Below are positions 33,679 to 44,980 of a stretch of DNA of 64,000 nucleotides, piece by piece. A model generated the notes under the pieces. That model had not been told where the DNA came from. It did not search any database and was given only the letters and a program-made list of their open reading frames with translations. Source of the DNA: Podospora pseudocomata (Eukaryota > Ascomycota > Sordariomycetes > Sordariales > Podosporaceae). Where the stretch lies: NCBI RefSeq assembly GCF_035222375.1, contig NC_085891.1, positions 1,054,001-1,118,000 on the forward strand. Reading direction: 5' to 3'. The position numbers and the translations under genes are program-made. Each line of letters opens with the position of its first letter. The stretch's first letter is position 1.

Positions 33679-33705
33679 GGTGGACATGGTGGACATGGTG
33701 GACAT
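33679..33705. repeat. 9-bp tandem repeat, three copies
   Basis: GGTGGACAT is repeated three times exactly in non-coding sequence. It is probably replication slippage. Confidence 0.7.
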
Positions 33706-36700
33706 GGCAGATGAGAATCCAGTCAGGACCCGCATCGGACCAAGATCCGGTACCACGCTGCAACGACGACAAGGGCAAGCTGTCTCCATGATGGACAGCG
33801 CTGGCTGGCGGCGGTGACAGCAAGAACCAAGCTAGGGCGGTGACGTTTCCAGACATACTTGGGGGGGCTACGGGGCCTAGCGCAATGGTCGTTCCGCCTT
33901 CCGCGAGAAGAAGATGGTCTGGCGGGAAGGCGCTATTCCCAATTGTGCCCGTCATCGCCAGCGTCCCTACCCTTTTCACTCCGCATTCAAGAGAATTGGG
34001 TTCACTAGTTTGCGCAAATAAAGTGGACATCTCGCGGTGAGCATTTCATCCATGACAGGACCAGGAGCATTCACCGTTTTCCATTCATCATACGGTAGTA
34101 GTGTATCAATCAAAACGGTCTCTCCCGCGGCACATACACACACACAAACACACCTTCCAATCCTTCCACCGAGCTTCCAGAAACGCTTTTTGTTGCTTTC
34201 CAGCTTGGCCGTCCAAGCTCTCCGGGCTGTCCTTGTCTTCACTCTCCAACAGATGCCCGAAAGGGAAGACCTCACCGCACTGGAGCCAGCACAGTACGCT
34301 ACATACGGACAAGTCCGCAAAACGAGACATTGCAAGCCGCCACTCGGCGCACCTTTTTACTGAACGCCTGAACCGGCATCACGAGCCTGACGGCGAACTC
34401 CCCGGAAGTCCGTTTTCTTGATTTTTGATTGTCGATTCCGGGGTGCCGGTCAGCTTCCAATCGCATGCTCAGCTTCGTATTACGCCTGTAATTACTAACA
34501 GGCCGTTTCATTACACGCAGGACACAGGAACAGACAGAAGAAAACGTTTCCCTCCCGAGCTCCCTAGACATGATAATTCAGCGGATATCCGTCTCGGGGC
34601 TATTCTGGGGTCTCATTTCACAGCGGTGATGGACCTAGTGTAAATGGCATCAGAGGGATCCGACCCGCTGCGCCTGCGCCTTCGAATGACGGGCATGTCG
34701 GCTCCGCTAGCCAAGTTGCGCTCCCGCCCGCTGCGCCTAAACTCGCTCAGTATCCAGTGTCCACGCTTGCCAGCTCACTCACTTCCCGTCAGCTTCTGAC
34801 CAAAGACCTCGGTCACGATGTGGGCATTGGCCACTTTCTATACAAGCCCGAGCTCCAACATGTCACACACTAGTTGCATGATGAAGAGAAGCACACGCCA
34901 TATCAAGCACGGCTTTATATACCCATCTCACCACCATCAGCAGACCCTCATGCCTTAGCCACCAACAACTGAGTCTTACCACACACACCCTTAGGAGCTT
35001 GGTCTCCTTCCTGCGGTCAGTGAGGCCATTTGAGAGACAGTCACAGTATTAGCAGCAGTTAAGCGCCAGGTGTGCAGGTTGTCGACCCAACCGCAGACGG
35101 TGAGCATCTGAGGATCTGCCAGAGGTCTCAGAACCAGCATCGTGGCGGGCTTGGTCAGTGGGTGATCTCGCCGCCATGTGTTGACTAATTAGCACTTATA
35201 CCCACGCAGACTGCTCCTCCTGCCATCTTGGGCATAACAAAGAGCTTCCTACCGGGGAGAATCTGCACATTTTTCAAAACGACCACCGCTTCATCGGATT
35301 GCTCGTCAAAGTCCAAACTGGACGTTCTCTGGCCCACATTATGGCGCGTTTTATAGCTGCCAAGAATTGAGAAGAAAAAACGTTGGCTCAGAACGGAAAC
35401 CGCTTTGGAACTAGCCCTGGAGGAGTGGATTACAGGGCTTATACTGCCGCTCATGCGAGCCACCCATCCAGCTGCTCGGGGCCAGTTCCTCGGGTCGCTA
35501 GGGGTGCGGGAGTCACGCAAGTGTAAGAGTGTCTTGCTTGTCTTCCCGCCTGCGTTGAAGACCGTTGCCAGCGCCCATCATTTCTTTTTGCCTCGTTCAA
35601 CATGAAGAAAGAAAGAGACGAGAAAAACTGTCCGGCAGCCAACCATTCCAGAAGGAGTCGTTGTCGAAGCCCCCTTGTGGCCCTAGCAGACGGGCAAGCA
35701 TTTACGCATTCTGCAGTTCCACGCCCCCCCCCCCCTCCCCGGCTTCCATGGCCAGTGGTAACTGGACCCCGGTACCTGTCCAGGGCACTACTGACACCTC
35801 CACTGCCCAAAGGACCCAACTGCTCGTTCGTGCTGAAGTCAAGGGTCAGCATCCTAGCTCATACACTACCTACTAGGTACACCGGTACCTACACTGTTCC
35901 TTGACCGATAAGAGGGGGAGTGGGTAAGAAACCGACATGGGCCTTACACCTGGGGGTTTAAAGGTTGGTGCATGGTAACCGCAAGAGCCTGCTATCTTTG
36001 TCATTTCCAACCTGGACGCTCTCAATATCTTCTTGTCCCAAGTCTTCAACCTTTGGTCTCGGGACAGTAACGGAAAAGTGGCCCCGAAAGAGTACGCTGA
36101 GACGGGGCTTTGATATCAGTAACACTATTGCCGCCGTTCGGAAGACACGATAACTACTGGGCTGCTCTCTCAGTCCACTCCCCCGAGCTCCTCGATACCC
36201 ACCACAGAGACACCACAGGTCCCCTCTCCGTCGTAAAATTGCGAGGCAACGACGGGAAGGCCTTGGCTGTGCTGTGGGATTGTCCATTCAGACGACAAAT
36301 CACCTTAGCGCAAACTCTGGGGTCCCTCACTTCGACCACTCAACTGCGAAGAGCATCCGTACAGAGGAGATAATAAGTGGTGGCTCGCCCCGCTTCACCT
36401 CCAAGGTCACCCGCAGCCCGTTCTGCTTGAATCGTATGTGTGTTTCTGCATTCGCTACCTGATATACTCGGCAAAGATCCCATCCCATCCCGTACTCCAC
36501 GACGGCTGTACCCTTTCCTGTCCGAGGTATCCTGCAGCGTGGCTTCCATCAAACCTGGTGCTGGCACGCAACCGCCTGACGCAGGCCAACGCATAGAGGT
36601 AGTCGTGGGCCTTTGAACACGCACTTGCATCTACTTTGGCGTCATTGCTCCGCTGCCGCTCTCCAGTACGGCCCAGTGTCGCCCTACAGCTTCGCCAGCA

Positions 36701-37034
36701 GAGGACGTGGTTCGGAATCCGCTCTCTCAGCGCCTTACACACCTTGTGTGACATAAAGGGACATCGTCAGAGCACCTCCCGGGACCCCAAACCTTCCATC
36801 CTCGACAGTGGAACAGCCGGCTTATAGCTGTTTCAAACACGAATCCGTCAGTCTGGCGATCACGGCGCCGATTCACCAGCGGTGGGCCCAAGAACCAGCA
36901 CCCCGCTGGTCTGGTGCGGACACCTCGCTGCTGTTCACGACAGCCGCCCAGGACCACCGAAGGAGGGGAGCCCAAGGTACTGGCCTTGATCAAGGACTGG
37001 TCCTCCCGGTGCCCGACAGCAGTTACAGGCGTCA

Positions 37035-37220
37035 ATGTCACGGTCTTCAAGGCCTCAAAAGCGAAGGGGAACAGACCTCGATGTCGCAGGGGGGGCCAGC
37101 ACCTCCCCCTTCTTCTCGTCCTTCTTCGCAATCGCCAGCGACAGACACCAACACCTCTCCACAACACCGACAACAACATCTCGGTCAACAAGATGCTCCC
37201 AGAACACAGTCGTCCCATAA
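37035..37220 (+). CDS. Possible upstream ORF overlapping the bZIP start
   Basis: An ATG at 37035 opens a 61-codon frame that runs past the bZIP start at 37081 in another phase. If it is in the mRNA, ribosomes using it would bypass the main start, a common way to restrain regulators. The peptide itself (Arg/Ser/Thr-rich) has no recognisable domain. The base at -3 is T for both ATGs, so neither context is strong. Whether the leader includes this region is not known. Confidence 0.3.
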   Translation: MSRSSRPQKRRGTDLDVAGGASTSPFFSSFFAIASDRHQHLSTTPTTTSRSTRCSQNTVVP

Positions 37221-38937
37221 CCCCAGCGGAGCAACGGTAGTCGAAGGAAACGAAAGAGGCTGGCAGCCAGGAAACCGACCCTCCGGCGTACACAACATCC
37301 TTAATCCAGCAGGCTCACAACCTGCTCCTGCCGAAGGCAGCCCCCAACCAACAATGGGGCCAACTCCTCAATATGGGACAACACAGGGCTCGCCTTCACG
37401 TCCTTATACCATCCCAGGACAGAGTGGGGCTTCCACACCAAGGGCAACTCACGCGCAGACACATCCGACAGCATCTCCGGCCGGTGGTTCCTCTTCGGCC
37501 GAGAGGGGCTCACCTTCCTCTGTCCATCCCTATCCTTTTACTGCGAGACGGATACTAACCCCAAAGTCCCCGAGAGTTGCAAGCCTTAGCAGGGCTGCTC
37601 TGCGAACAGTCGAACCTCAGCTCGCAAATTTACCCGCCCCTACTCCGAGAACTTCGTCTCAGACAAATGACCTTTCCATGCTCGTCGGCCCTCCGTTGGG
37701 AGCTCCGTCGCCATACCCCGGCTCCCACGCCCCCACGCGGCCGACCTCTGGGCTTTCTCGATCACTCTCACAGCCCAGTCTGAGCCACGGCCACCCAATG
37801 GCACACCCCCGTGAACTAGCACACCCAGCTCCCCTCAAACGTGAACACAGCGGGCAGCCAGTCTTTCCAGGCTCACCATATGGGACACCGACCATGTCAA
37901 GCAGGGGACTGCCGGCATCCAATCCTCATGGTGATGGGCGATGGGGGCCAGGGCCCATGGGCACACTTCCGCCAGCAGGCTCAGCAACTCGAAGCTTGCA
38001 GATTTCGGAAGGCCAGACTCTATTAACAATCACACCGAGGCATGGAGAGGAGATTGTGGTTCCGGTGGACGTTCACCAAGCGTCGAAGCAGGCGGATGAG
38101 AAGAGACAACGAAACGCGGGGGCTTCAGCGAGATTCAGACAGCGCAAGAAGGAGAGGGAGAGAGAACAGCAACAGGGGCTACAAAAGTTGGAGTCGAGAA
38201 ACCGGGAGTTGGAAAGGAAGGCGGATGAGCTGGAGAAGCGGTGCCAGGAGCTACAAATTGAGCGTGACCACTACAGAAATGACCGAAATCGTCTGCGAGA
38301 TATCGTTGCCCGAACGGCTGGTATCAGCGAGTGGGCGGAAGGACCACCGAGCCCGTCTACGTCAAGAGTCCCCGCACCCTATCCACCGGCAGGAGATAGC
38401 AGGTCACATACACCACACCAACAACCGATGCCAGTATCGCACGCGCACTCACAGTCACACTCTCACCCATACCCTCACCCTCACCCTGCTGTTCACCCTC
38501 TTCAACATCCCCACCCGCATCCTCATGTGCGCCCGAGCGCCTACGGGGAACCATCTATGCTCGAGCCGCCCCTGAGAAGGCGAAGAACAGATTCCGAACC
38601 TCAGATGCCCACATCATCCTTTGCCCTTTCCACACCGACTACCCTGCCACCCATCGCTGGTGCTTCTGCGTTTGGAATCCCACCGTCTCCCCATATTACA
38701 CCACCCCCGGGACCTTCACGACTACCCCCTCTTCGATTCGAGCCCCAGCCGGGAGGAACTTCCTCGACGACACCATCACCTGCCCCCAGCGGCCCTCCCT
38801 CTCTGCCACCGACGCTTCCCCCGTCCCTCCCCCCTCAACCGATCACACCATACCCGCCTCAATACCACCGAAAGAGCTCGTACGAAACCGCCGGTTGGGC
38901 TACCGAGCCACGACCTTCTGAGGGAGGACCGAGGTGA
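37081..38937 (+). CDS. bZIP transcription factor
   Basis: The gene encodes 618 residues in one exon from the first in-frame ATG; the frame is open for 91 codons upstream but only from a GTG. The first 320 residues are Pro/Ser/Gln-rich and probably disordered activation or regulatory sequence. The basic region is at 341-361, with N345, A346, S349, R351 and R353 in the order expected for DNA contact (NAGASARFR). The zipper follows in perfect heptads: L370, L377, L384, L391, Y398, L405. After it is the conserved GISEWAEGPPSP motif, then a His/Pro-rich tract (alternating HP and HPYP, about 455-485) and more Pro-rich sequence. It binds DNA as a dimer in the nucleus; targets are unknown. I cannot place it in a named fungal subfamily with confidence. 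Confidence 0.88.
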   Translation: MSQGGPAPPPSSRPSSQSPATDTNTSPQHRQQHLGQQDAPRTQSSHNPSGATVVEGNERGWQPGNRPSGVHNILNPAGSQPAPAEGSPQPTMGPTPQYGTTQGSPSRPYTIPGQSGASTPRATHAQTHPTASPAGGSSSAERGSPSSVHPYPFTARRILTPKSPRVASLSRAALRTVEPQLANLPAPTPRTSSQTNDLSMLVGPPLGAPSPYPGSHAPTRPTSGLSRSLSQPSLSHGHPMAHPRELAHPAPLKREHSGQPVFPGSPYGTPTMSSRGLPASNPHGDGRWGPGPMGTLPPAGSATRSLQISEGQTLLTITPRHGEEIVVPVDVHQASKQADEKRQRNAGASARFRQRKKEREREQQQGLQKLESRNRELERKADELEKRCQELQIERDHYRNDRNRLRDIVARTAGISEWAEGPPSPSTSRVPAPYPPAGDSRSHTPHQQPMPVSHAHSQSHSHPYPHPHPAVHPLQHPHPHPHVRPSAYGEPSMLEPPLRRRRTDSEPQMPTSSFALSTPTTLPPIAGASAFGIPPSPHITPPPGPSRLPPLRFEPQPGGTSSTTPSPAPSGPPSLPPTLPPSLPPQPITPYPPQYHRKSSYETAGWATEPRPSEGGPR

Positions 38938-39397
38938 ATAACGCATACGACAGAACATACTACACATATCGAGTCATTTACACCCAATACCCTATAATAC
39001 CCCCTTCCACCACATACATTTCCTTTGTTTTTATTGGGCATCATACTAGAGGATCAAAACAAATTGCCACGGGCGACCAGGGCGAGGCCAGACGGACCAC
39101 AGTTTCTTGTTTAGGGCGGTAGGAGAATGAAAAATCAAAAGATGTTTTTGGCTTTATTTTTCTAACTGTCGTTGGTTTCTTTTGTCTTTTTGCTAGCATT
39201 TTGGAAGCGCGGGGTTTCTTGATGGGTTCTTTTTGGGTTTTGGGTTTTCTATTATCAAACTTGTTGTAATACCCACCACACAGCATATAGCATTCCTTTT
39301 TTCTCTGTCTGTATATTTTTTTTGTTGAATATCAAGTTTCTAATCATCATAACACCACCACCTGCACATATTCAGCCTTTTGTTCAGTTATGTACAA

Positions 39398-39399
<2 letters not shown>

Positions 39400-39429
<30 letters not shown>
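39400..39429. repeat. Homopolymer of 30 T
   Basis: An uninterrupted T run lies about 460 bases after the bZIP stop codon. It is a mononucleotide repeat and possibly variable between strains; the exact length may also reflect sequencing slippage. Confidence 0.8.
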
Positions 39430-39432
<3 letters not shown>

Positions 39433-40906
39433 TATATTCGCGGAGAGAGGAGGTACGGTGGGAGGAGGAATAATTGTCTTTTTGGGCTACTATGCCAATG
39501 AAAGCTTAGCTGGGGAGGATTGGGTGGGTTTTCTCTTTCTGGACACACGGGCGTTGGATTAGGAAAAGTTGGAGCAGCAGCAGAAAGTGTGCGTGTGTTC
39601 CTGCAAGAAGTTTCACCGATTGGACAATGTTTTCTCCTTGATTTCTTGCCTCTGATTTGTCTGCTTTAATCTTGACAAGTTCGGTTCAAAGAGGAGGAGG
39701 CTGGGGGAGAGGGGGGGGAAGAGCAAGGTTTCAGGGGGGAGCAGCCGGCGAGCATATTCGATACCAAGATTGTTTTTATCATTGTTGTTCAACTTCTATT
39801 CGTTGGATACCCGACAGGATACAAAGTCAACAGACGGCCGAGGTAGGAGGTTGGGCGGGGGCTACAGGCAGCGGTAGAATGCAAACTGCATGTGTATATG
39901 TATGTTTACATACTGCATGCCTGTCTGTGAGGGGGAGGAGGCTGGAGCTGTATCCAATGGGGATATATAATAGGGTAGTAGCACGCGGCTGGCACGAAGC
40001 TGTGGTTTGCTGTCCGGCCGTGATCTCTCAAAGCAGCAGCTGCAAGATAGAGCTTTGAGAAGCAAAGCTACTGTTACAGTACATGTACATATATTTGGTA
40101 AATTGCATACGTTATTGTATATCTAGTTGCAACCGCCAGCAAGTAAATCAAGAATGTCCAAAGGATCAGAAGAGCCACAAAGCTAGTTACATGCCTAATT
40201 AGGTAGGATCAAAGTGCGGAAATAATAAAACGTTAAGGTTGACCGGTGGTCTACACATCAAACTGTGGCTTAAGAGTTGTTGTTGTCCATGCATTCAGAC
40301 GCCAGATGATAAAATCCCCGATTACCGCGCTTAAATGATTCGACATAGGCGCCGTTTTATACCCCCCTTCCCCCCACCACACCCACCTTCACACGAATCC
40401 AACGTGCATGTTTTGGGCGAGCGCGGGTGATGGAGGGTGGTGTTGCAGTTTCGCCAGGCTGCAGAAAGTGCAGAAAAAAAATGTAGGTATTGTATGTGTG
40501 AGTATGAATTGTGCTGCTGCTGCTGCTGCAACACCAGAGTTACGTTGCCTTTTCACCCATCCACAGACACACACAAACTGCTGAGCCGCAGCCTCGTTCT
40601 GCTGCAACATATGCAAGAAGGCTTGCCTCGCCTTGTCAAACCGTTGTTCCCCCCACCCCCCCGATTTACCCTTTTCAGCATCATGGTGTGTTACAACACA
40701 CACCTATGTGACACCCCACCCCCGCCTTGGGCCTCCCCCATAACACCTCCTCCTCCAAAAGATGGTGTGTAAGAAACCGTCTGGTCGGGCGAGGTGAGGA
40801 AGGGAAGACCGGGCAAAACAAGGTTGGGGTGTACAGTACTGCTAATCCTGGGTGATCCATGAGGTGGCTACTACCGGTCAACACACCCATCACCGGTCAC
40901 CACCCA

Positions 40907-40930
40907 TTCCTTCCTTCCTTCCTTCCTTCC
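40907..40930. repeat. (TTCC)6 microsatellite
   Basis: Six perfect tetranucleotide units lie in non-coding sequence, followed by C and CCG/CCA-rich bases. Confidence 0.85.
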
Positions 40931-43454
40931 CCCCACCACCGCCGCCGCCTCGCAGAAAGCTAGGTCTTGAACAAGACGACTCTGTGGCACATTGTGTTGT
41001 TCCAGAGTTTCTTGGCTTGTCTTGTTGACAATCTCATCATTTTCCCACTCGCCGCGTCTGACGATAGTTTTTTGCCATTGGCCATGTATAAGCGACCGCA
41101 GCAAATAAACCATTTGCATGAAATGAAGGTATTCCATTCGTCACAACCTCCTTGTCACGCCATCATTGATACGAACCGCTTGTACTCAGTTGCTACCGGG
41201 CTCAGTAAGAAATCCGCCGGTTTCTGTAGCGATATGCCCTCTCGCCATTGAATACCTCCACTCCACTGCATCTCGTCGGTTAGTTGCATGGCATAACGGC
41301 ACATGGCGAGTTAGATATTCGACAGGCTGGGCTAATTAGAACAAGAGAAACGGCTAGCTTTTCGGTCGTGTCGGTCGAATCAGAGACGAAAGGATGCAAT
41401 ATCCTTTTTGAGCCAGTTGAAACTCACTCGCGAGAAATCAACCGTGGGCGGGTCGACTCGTAGCGTCGATCCAACGTCCGCAAGTGGTAGCGCTATTAGA
41501 TTGTGGATACGACAGTGATAGGAAGAAGCAACACCGACCAGTCAACCAAAGAAGACGCCGTTGTGCATCTTGGCTGAGTCGAAGGTTGCGTATACTCTCC
41601 TTTTACAGGCGCGGAAAGCAAGGTGGTATTCCATTTCCGTCTCTGCAGGATCTCCATCTCACACCCATGTCTCATCTCAGTGTCTTCATCGCGGGGTTCT
41701 TCAGCGATGAAGAAAGTCACCCGACTCATCAAGGTTCTTAGCATGTGGATTGTTCCACCGTTTCGAGGTGCCATTGCTGGGGCGGTGTTGTTCGAGATGA
41801 CATGATCTTGACAAGCTGGGCGTCAGCCAACCGGGCTAAATTTTTGGCGGCTGCCAATCACGGTATGTCGAGATTTCAATATCCGAAACAGGCGCAAAAG
41901 TACGAGGGTGAGCCGGAATAGAGTGCCTTGTTACTTCGGAGCTTGTCACATCGGTGTAACAATCTCGAATTTGCGGTGGATGGTGGCGGTGACCGCTACC
42001 GAAGGTTGGACATTCTGTTTTATTCATTGGCATCTCAAGGTGTTGGTCATAAGTGATTGGGAAATGAGAGTACATCAGTCAGGAAGGTAGAGAGTAGACC
42101 GTGATCCCTGAGTGTTTTGCGTAAATGATAGCTGAGCATGTTTGACAGAATACTGGACTAAAAATCGATAGGTGCGCGGGATGATGGTTTGTGAGGGTTG
42201 CTCGCTACCTCAAGGCCGTCCGAGTATCGTCTGGGGCCTGTGGAAGTGTAGCAGTCCTTGTCTTTCTGTCCCAAACGTTGCAAAACAGTGCCGTACCGGC
42301 AAGTTCGATCTCGGTAAATCGGAGGCGACGTTGCAACGAAACCGGCAGTCTGTCCAAATTCAGTCGACATCGCGAGATAAACAGCGCGTTTTTGAGATTG
42401 CTGTTGACACCATCGAAGACCGTTGTAACTCTTCGAATCTTGTCATTCTCCCTACCGACTTTTCCTCCCACTGGAGAAACGGAGCGTGGTACTTCCGCGG
42501 GTCCTCGTTCATGGAAGGAGAAGATTGCCCTGGGCCTTCATCACATGACGGATTGGGCCAAGGAAGCCATAGAATAGCACCGAAAAAGAAAGAAAAATCG
42601 ATTCACAAGTCTTTGGTTGTCATCTGGGGAGCGAGTCAGCGATGTAACATCACCATAGGATTACCGAGGTGTCCACCGCCAGATGATACTGGAGACGGTG
42701 AGAAGACTTACTCGGCGGGACAAGATAGCGGTGTGTACTGAAATGTATCGAACTGAACTGGCGTTGAAGCCCAATACAGTGCGGTGGTAAGCAGTGTGTC
42801 TGCACCCAATGGTGTGGTTGAGGGAGGCACAGTCGTTGCTCCCGCACCCATGTTGGGGTTACATGATCCGACCTGTCGGGTTTGGGCTTGCACATGGGTC
42901 AGTCATGGCCACGGGACGTTGATCCGGATCGGTGGGACGATTCAGCGACCAAAGGGGGAATTGGAATTTAATGCAAAGGTTGTTTCAAGCAGTGAAGGTG
43001 GGAGCTGAGAAACGGTGATAAGATATCCTTGGCGATAGCAATGCAATGCAACAGCAACTGCCGAGCCCAAGTGGATTTCAACTGGCCTTGGAGGGCTGAG
43101 AGGGGGATTGAGAAGGGGACATTGTGATAGCTTAGGGTTGAAAAGAAGAAGAAGGGGACTGTGTAATAGAAGCTCAAAGGGCAGCGCAGTTTTTTGAAAT
43201 CCCATCTGAAGTCTTTGCACAAGATAGATGGGATGAAAGGTTCAGTTGATAGTTGAAGATGGTGACGCTGATGAAGTGTGGGGGTTAGCCTTGTGCCACA
43301 TGCAGGAGCAGGGATAAGCCACAGTTGAGCCGCTCCACTTTCTGACCTCACTCGAACCGTCCAAAAGTTTATCGCTGCTAGCTATCGGGCCAAGAAATAT
43401 CAACGAGGTCGTCAACCATCTGCCATTGTTGCGCCGGGGGAAAGGACAGCAATA

Positions 43455-44705
43455 ATGGCAGACTCACCACGCTCGCCCAAGAGGCGGCGTATTCTCGCCT
43501 CAATCAACCGCCCAGATCACGATGCCGGCAGCGATAGCGATGAATACGGCCCAAGACCAGCAGGCCAACCAAGCAAGACGTATCGCGATATGCCCCGCCA
43601 TAAATCAACCCCTCCAGGCGAGGAACCACCAGACGCCAAAGATGAACCGCATCAGTCAGAGAAACAGGACGATCCTATGCCTACAGATGGCTCAAACCAA
43701 ACCCCAGAAGCAGACGGCAACTCTACGAAGCCGAAACCCACCAAATTCCGCTTCAAATCCAAGTCCTCCCGCTCCCGCCGAGATCGCGATAAAGACCGGG
43801 AGGAAAGGGATCTCGACAGAGACAAACGCAGATCCAGCTCCAGAGACCGCACCTCCTCGCAATCCCACCGCCACCGTCACAGGTCCCGCTCCCCCTCCGA
43901 CAAACACCGCCGCTCCTCCCACCGTCACCACCACCAACACCGCTCCTCCCGCCGCCGCCGGCCCCCCTCCCCCCAACAACCCGACCCCTTTGCCCCGGAC
44001 CCTCTAGATCCAGAAACCGCCTTCCGCGAATCCCTCTTCGACGCCATGGCCGACGACGAAGGCGCCGCATACTGGGAAGCCATCTACGGCCAGCCAATCC
44101 ACATTTATTCCAACCCCGAACATGTCAACCCCGCCACCGGCCACCTAGAAAAGATGACAGATGAGGAATACGCCGAGTATGTCCGTCAGAAGATGTGGGA
44201 GAAGACCCATGCTGGCCTGTTGGAAGAACGGGAGAAGCGCAAAAAGCAAAAAGAGGAACAGGCCAAGAAGGACGAAGAAAGAAGGAGGATAGAAAAAGAA
44301 ATGGAGAGGAGTTTTATACGAGGGGAGGAGAGGCGGGTGAAACGGTCATGGAGGACGAGGTTTGAGAGGTATCTACAGAAATGGGAGGAGTGGGTTAAAG
44401 ATGCTGCGCCGGGGGCGGAGAAGATTCCTTGGCCGATTGGAGTGGAGAGGGATGAGGAGGGGGGTTTTAGGGCGGGGGAGGTGAGGACCTTTTTTGTGAA
44501 TGGGCTGGGGCTGGAGGAGACTGGGGAGAAGGAGTTTGTGGCTAGGTTGAAGGAGGAGAGGGTGAGGTGGCATCCGGATAAGATACAGCAGCGGTTGTTG
44601 GGGGGGTCGGGGACGGTGGATAAGGGGGTTATGAGGGATGTCACGGCGGTTTTTCAGGTTGTGGATGGGTTGTGGGGGGAGCTGAGGAGGAATATGGGGA
44701 AGTGA
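43455..44705 (+). CDS. NFKBIL1-like nuclear protein
   Basis: A single exon encodes 416 residues from the ATG at 43455. The N-terminal half is a disordered, phospho-type region: SPRSPKRRRI, then long Arg/Asp/Ser and Arg/His/Ser tracts like those of splicing factors. The second half is helical and charged (long KKQKEEQAKKDEERRR-type helix), then an IPWP motif and a final segment with VRWHPDK (His-Pro-Asp at 373-375) and a C-terminal helix. Helix, IPWP, then RWHPDK is the conserved C-terminal arrangement of NFKBIL1, whose fungal relatives lack the ankyrin repeats. Human NFKBIL1 has been tied to mRNA processing; a nuclear RNA-related role here is inference, helped by the RS-like tail. It could be mistaken for a J-domain protein because of HPD. 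Codons become purine- and G-rich after about 44200. Confidence 0.65.
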   Translation: MADSPRSPKRRRILASINRPDHDAGSDSDEYGPRPAGQPSKTYRDMPRHKSTPPGEEPPDAKDEPHQSEKQDDPMPTDGSNQTPEADGNSTKPKPTKFRFKSKSSRSRRDRDKDREERDLDRDKRRSSSRDRTSSQSHRHRHRSRSPSDKHRRSSHRHHHQHRSSRRRRPPSPQQPDPFAPDPLDPETAFRESLFDAMADDEGAAYWEAIYGQPIHIYSNPEHVNPATGHLEKMTDEEYAEYVRQKMWEKTHAGLLEEREKRKKQKEEQAKKDEERRRIEKEMERSFIRGEERRVKRSWRTRFERYLQKWEEWVKDAAPGAEKIPWPIGVERDEEGGFRAGEVRTFFVNGLGLEETGEKEFVARLKEERVRWHPDKIQQRLLGGSGTVDKGVMRDVTAVFQVVDGLWGELRRNMGK

Positions 44706-44980
44706 CATTATGTTATGGCATGGCGATAGGCGTTTTTGGGCTATTTTACCGGTTATGAGGTGTTGAAGACTTAATGATCAAGGTTGTTAATGATACCATA
44801 GGGGTGTTAGATTATGATAATAGAGATTGGGAGGTGCAGGAAGATTTGGAATTTGTGAGATTGTAACATCGAATTGATACTGTGTTAGTGTTAGACAGTG
44901 AGGAACGAGCAAAAAGCAGAAACGTGAGAGGCCATAGGATTTGTTGATAAAAAAGAAATAGAAACAAAAAAGGGCTAAAA
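44706..44980. other. Short spacer between NFKBIL1-like gene and 5S rRNA
   Basis: The NFKBIL1-like 3' UTR runs toward the minus-strand 5S gene. On the minus strand the 5S gene is followed by TTTTTAGCCCTTTTTTG (44966-44980 region), which would stop Pol III. Confidence 0.5.

Larger units (their letters stand above)
29902..37034. other. Gene-poor interval upstream of the bZIP gene, 7.1 kb
   Basis: This is the longest stretch without a recognisable gene. The start holds the SMP-30 promoter, with a 12-T run near 29931. Many frames of 60-220 codons occur on both strands, but they overlap each other, lack domain similarity and show no consistent third-base choice. Small tandem repeats lie at 30803-30857 and 33679-33705. 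It probably contains the upstream control region and 5' UTR of the bZIP gene, and may hold non-coding transcripts that sequence alone cannot show. Confidence 0.5.
38938..43454. other. Gene-free interval, 4.5 kb
   Basis: It begins with the bZIP 3' UTR (T-rich, 39130-39430, ending in a 30-base T run). After that there is only simple sequence and short frames with no domain or codon signal. The right end is the promoter of the NFKBIL1-like gene. No tRNA, 5S or transposon feature was found inside. Confidence 0.5.

Noticed and set aside
36808-37080. N-terminal extension of the bZIP protein
   Set aside because: The frame is open but has no ATG, and no upstream exon with convincing splice sites was identified.
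40907-40930. Tetranucleotide repeat as a CRISPR or telomere-like array
   Set aside because: It is a simple microsatellite without spacers and not a telomeric TTAGGG repeat.
44571-44579. J-domain co-chaperone call for the gene at 43455-44705
   Set aside because: The HPD triplet lies in the RWHPDK motif near the C-terminus in NFKBIL1-like context, without the other helices of a classical N-terminal J domain.
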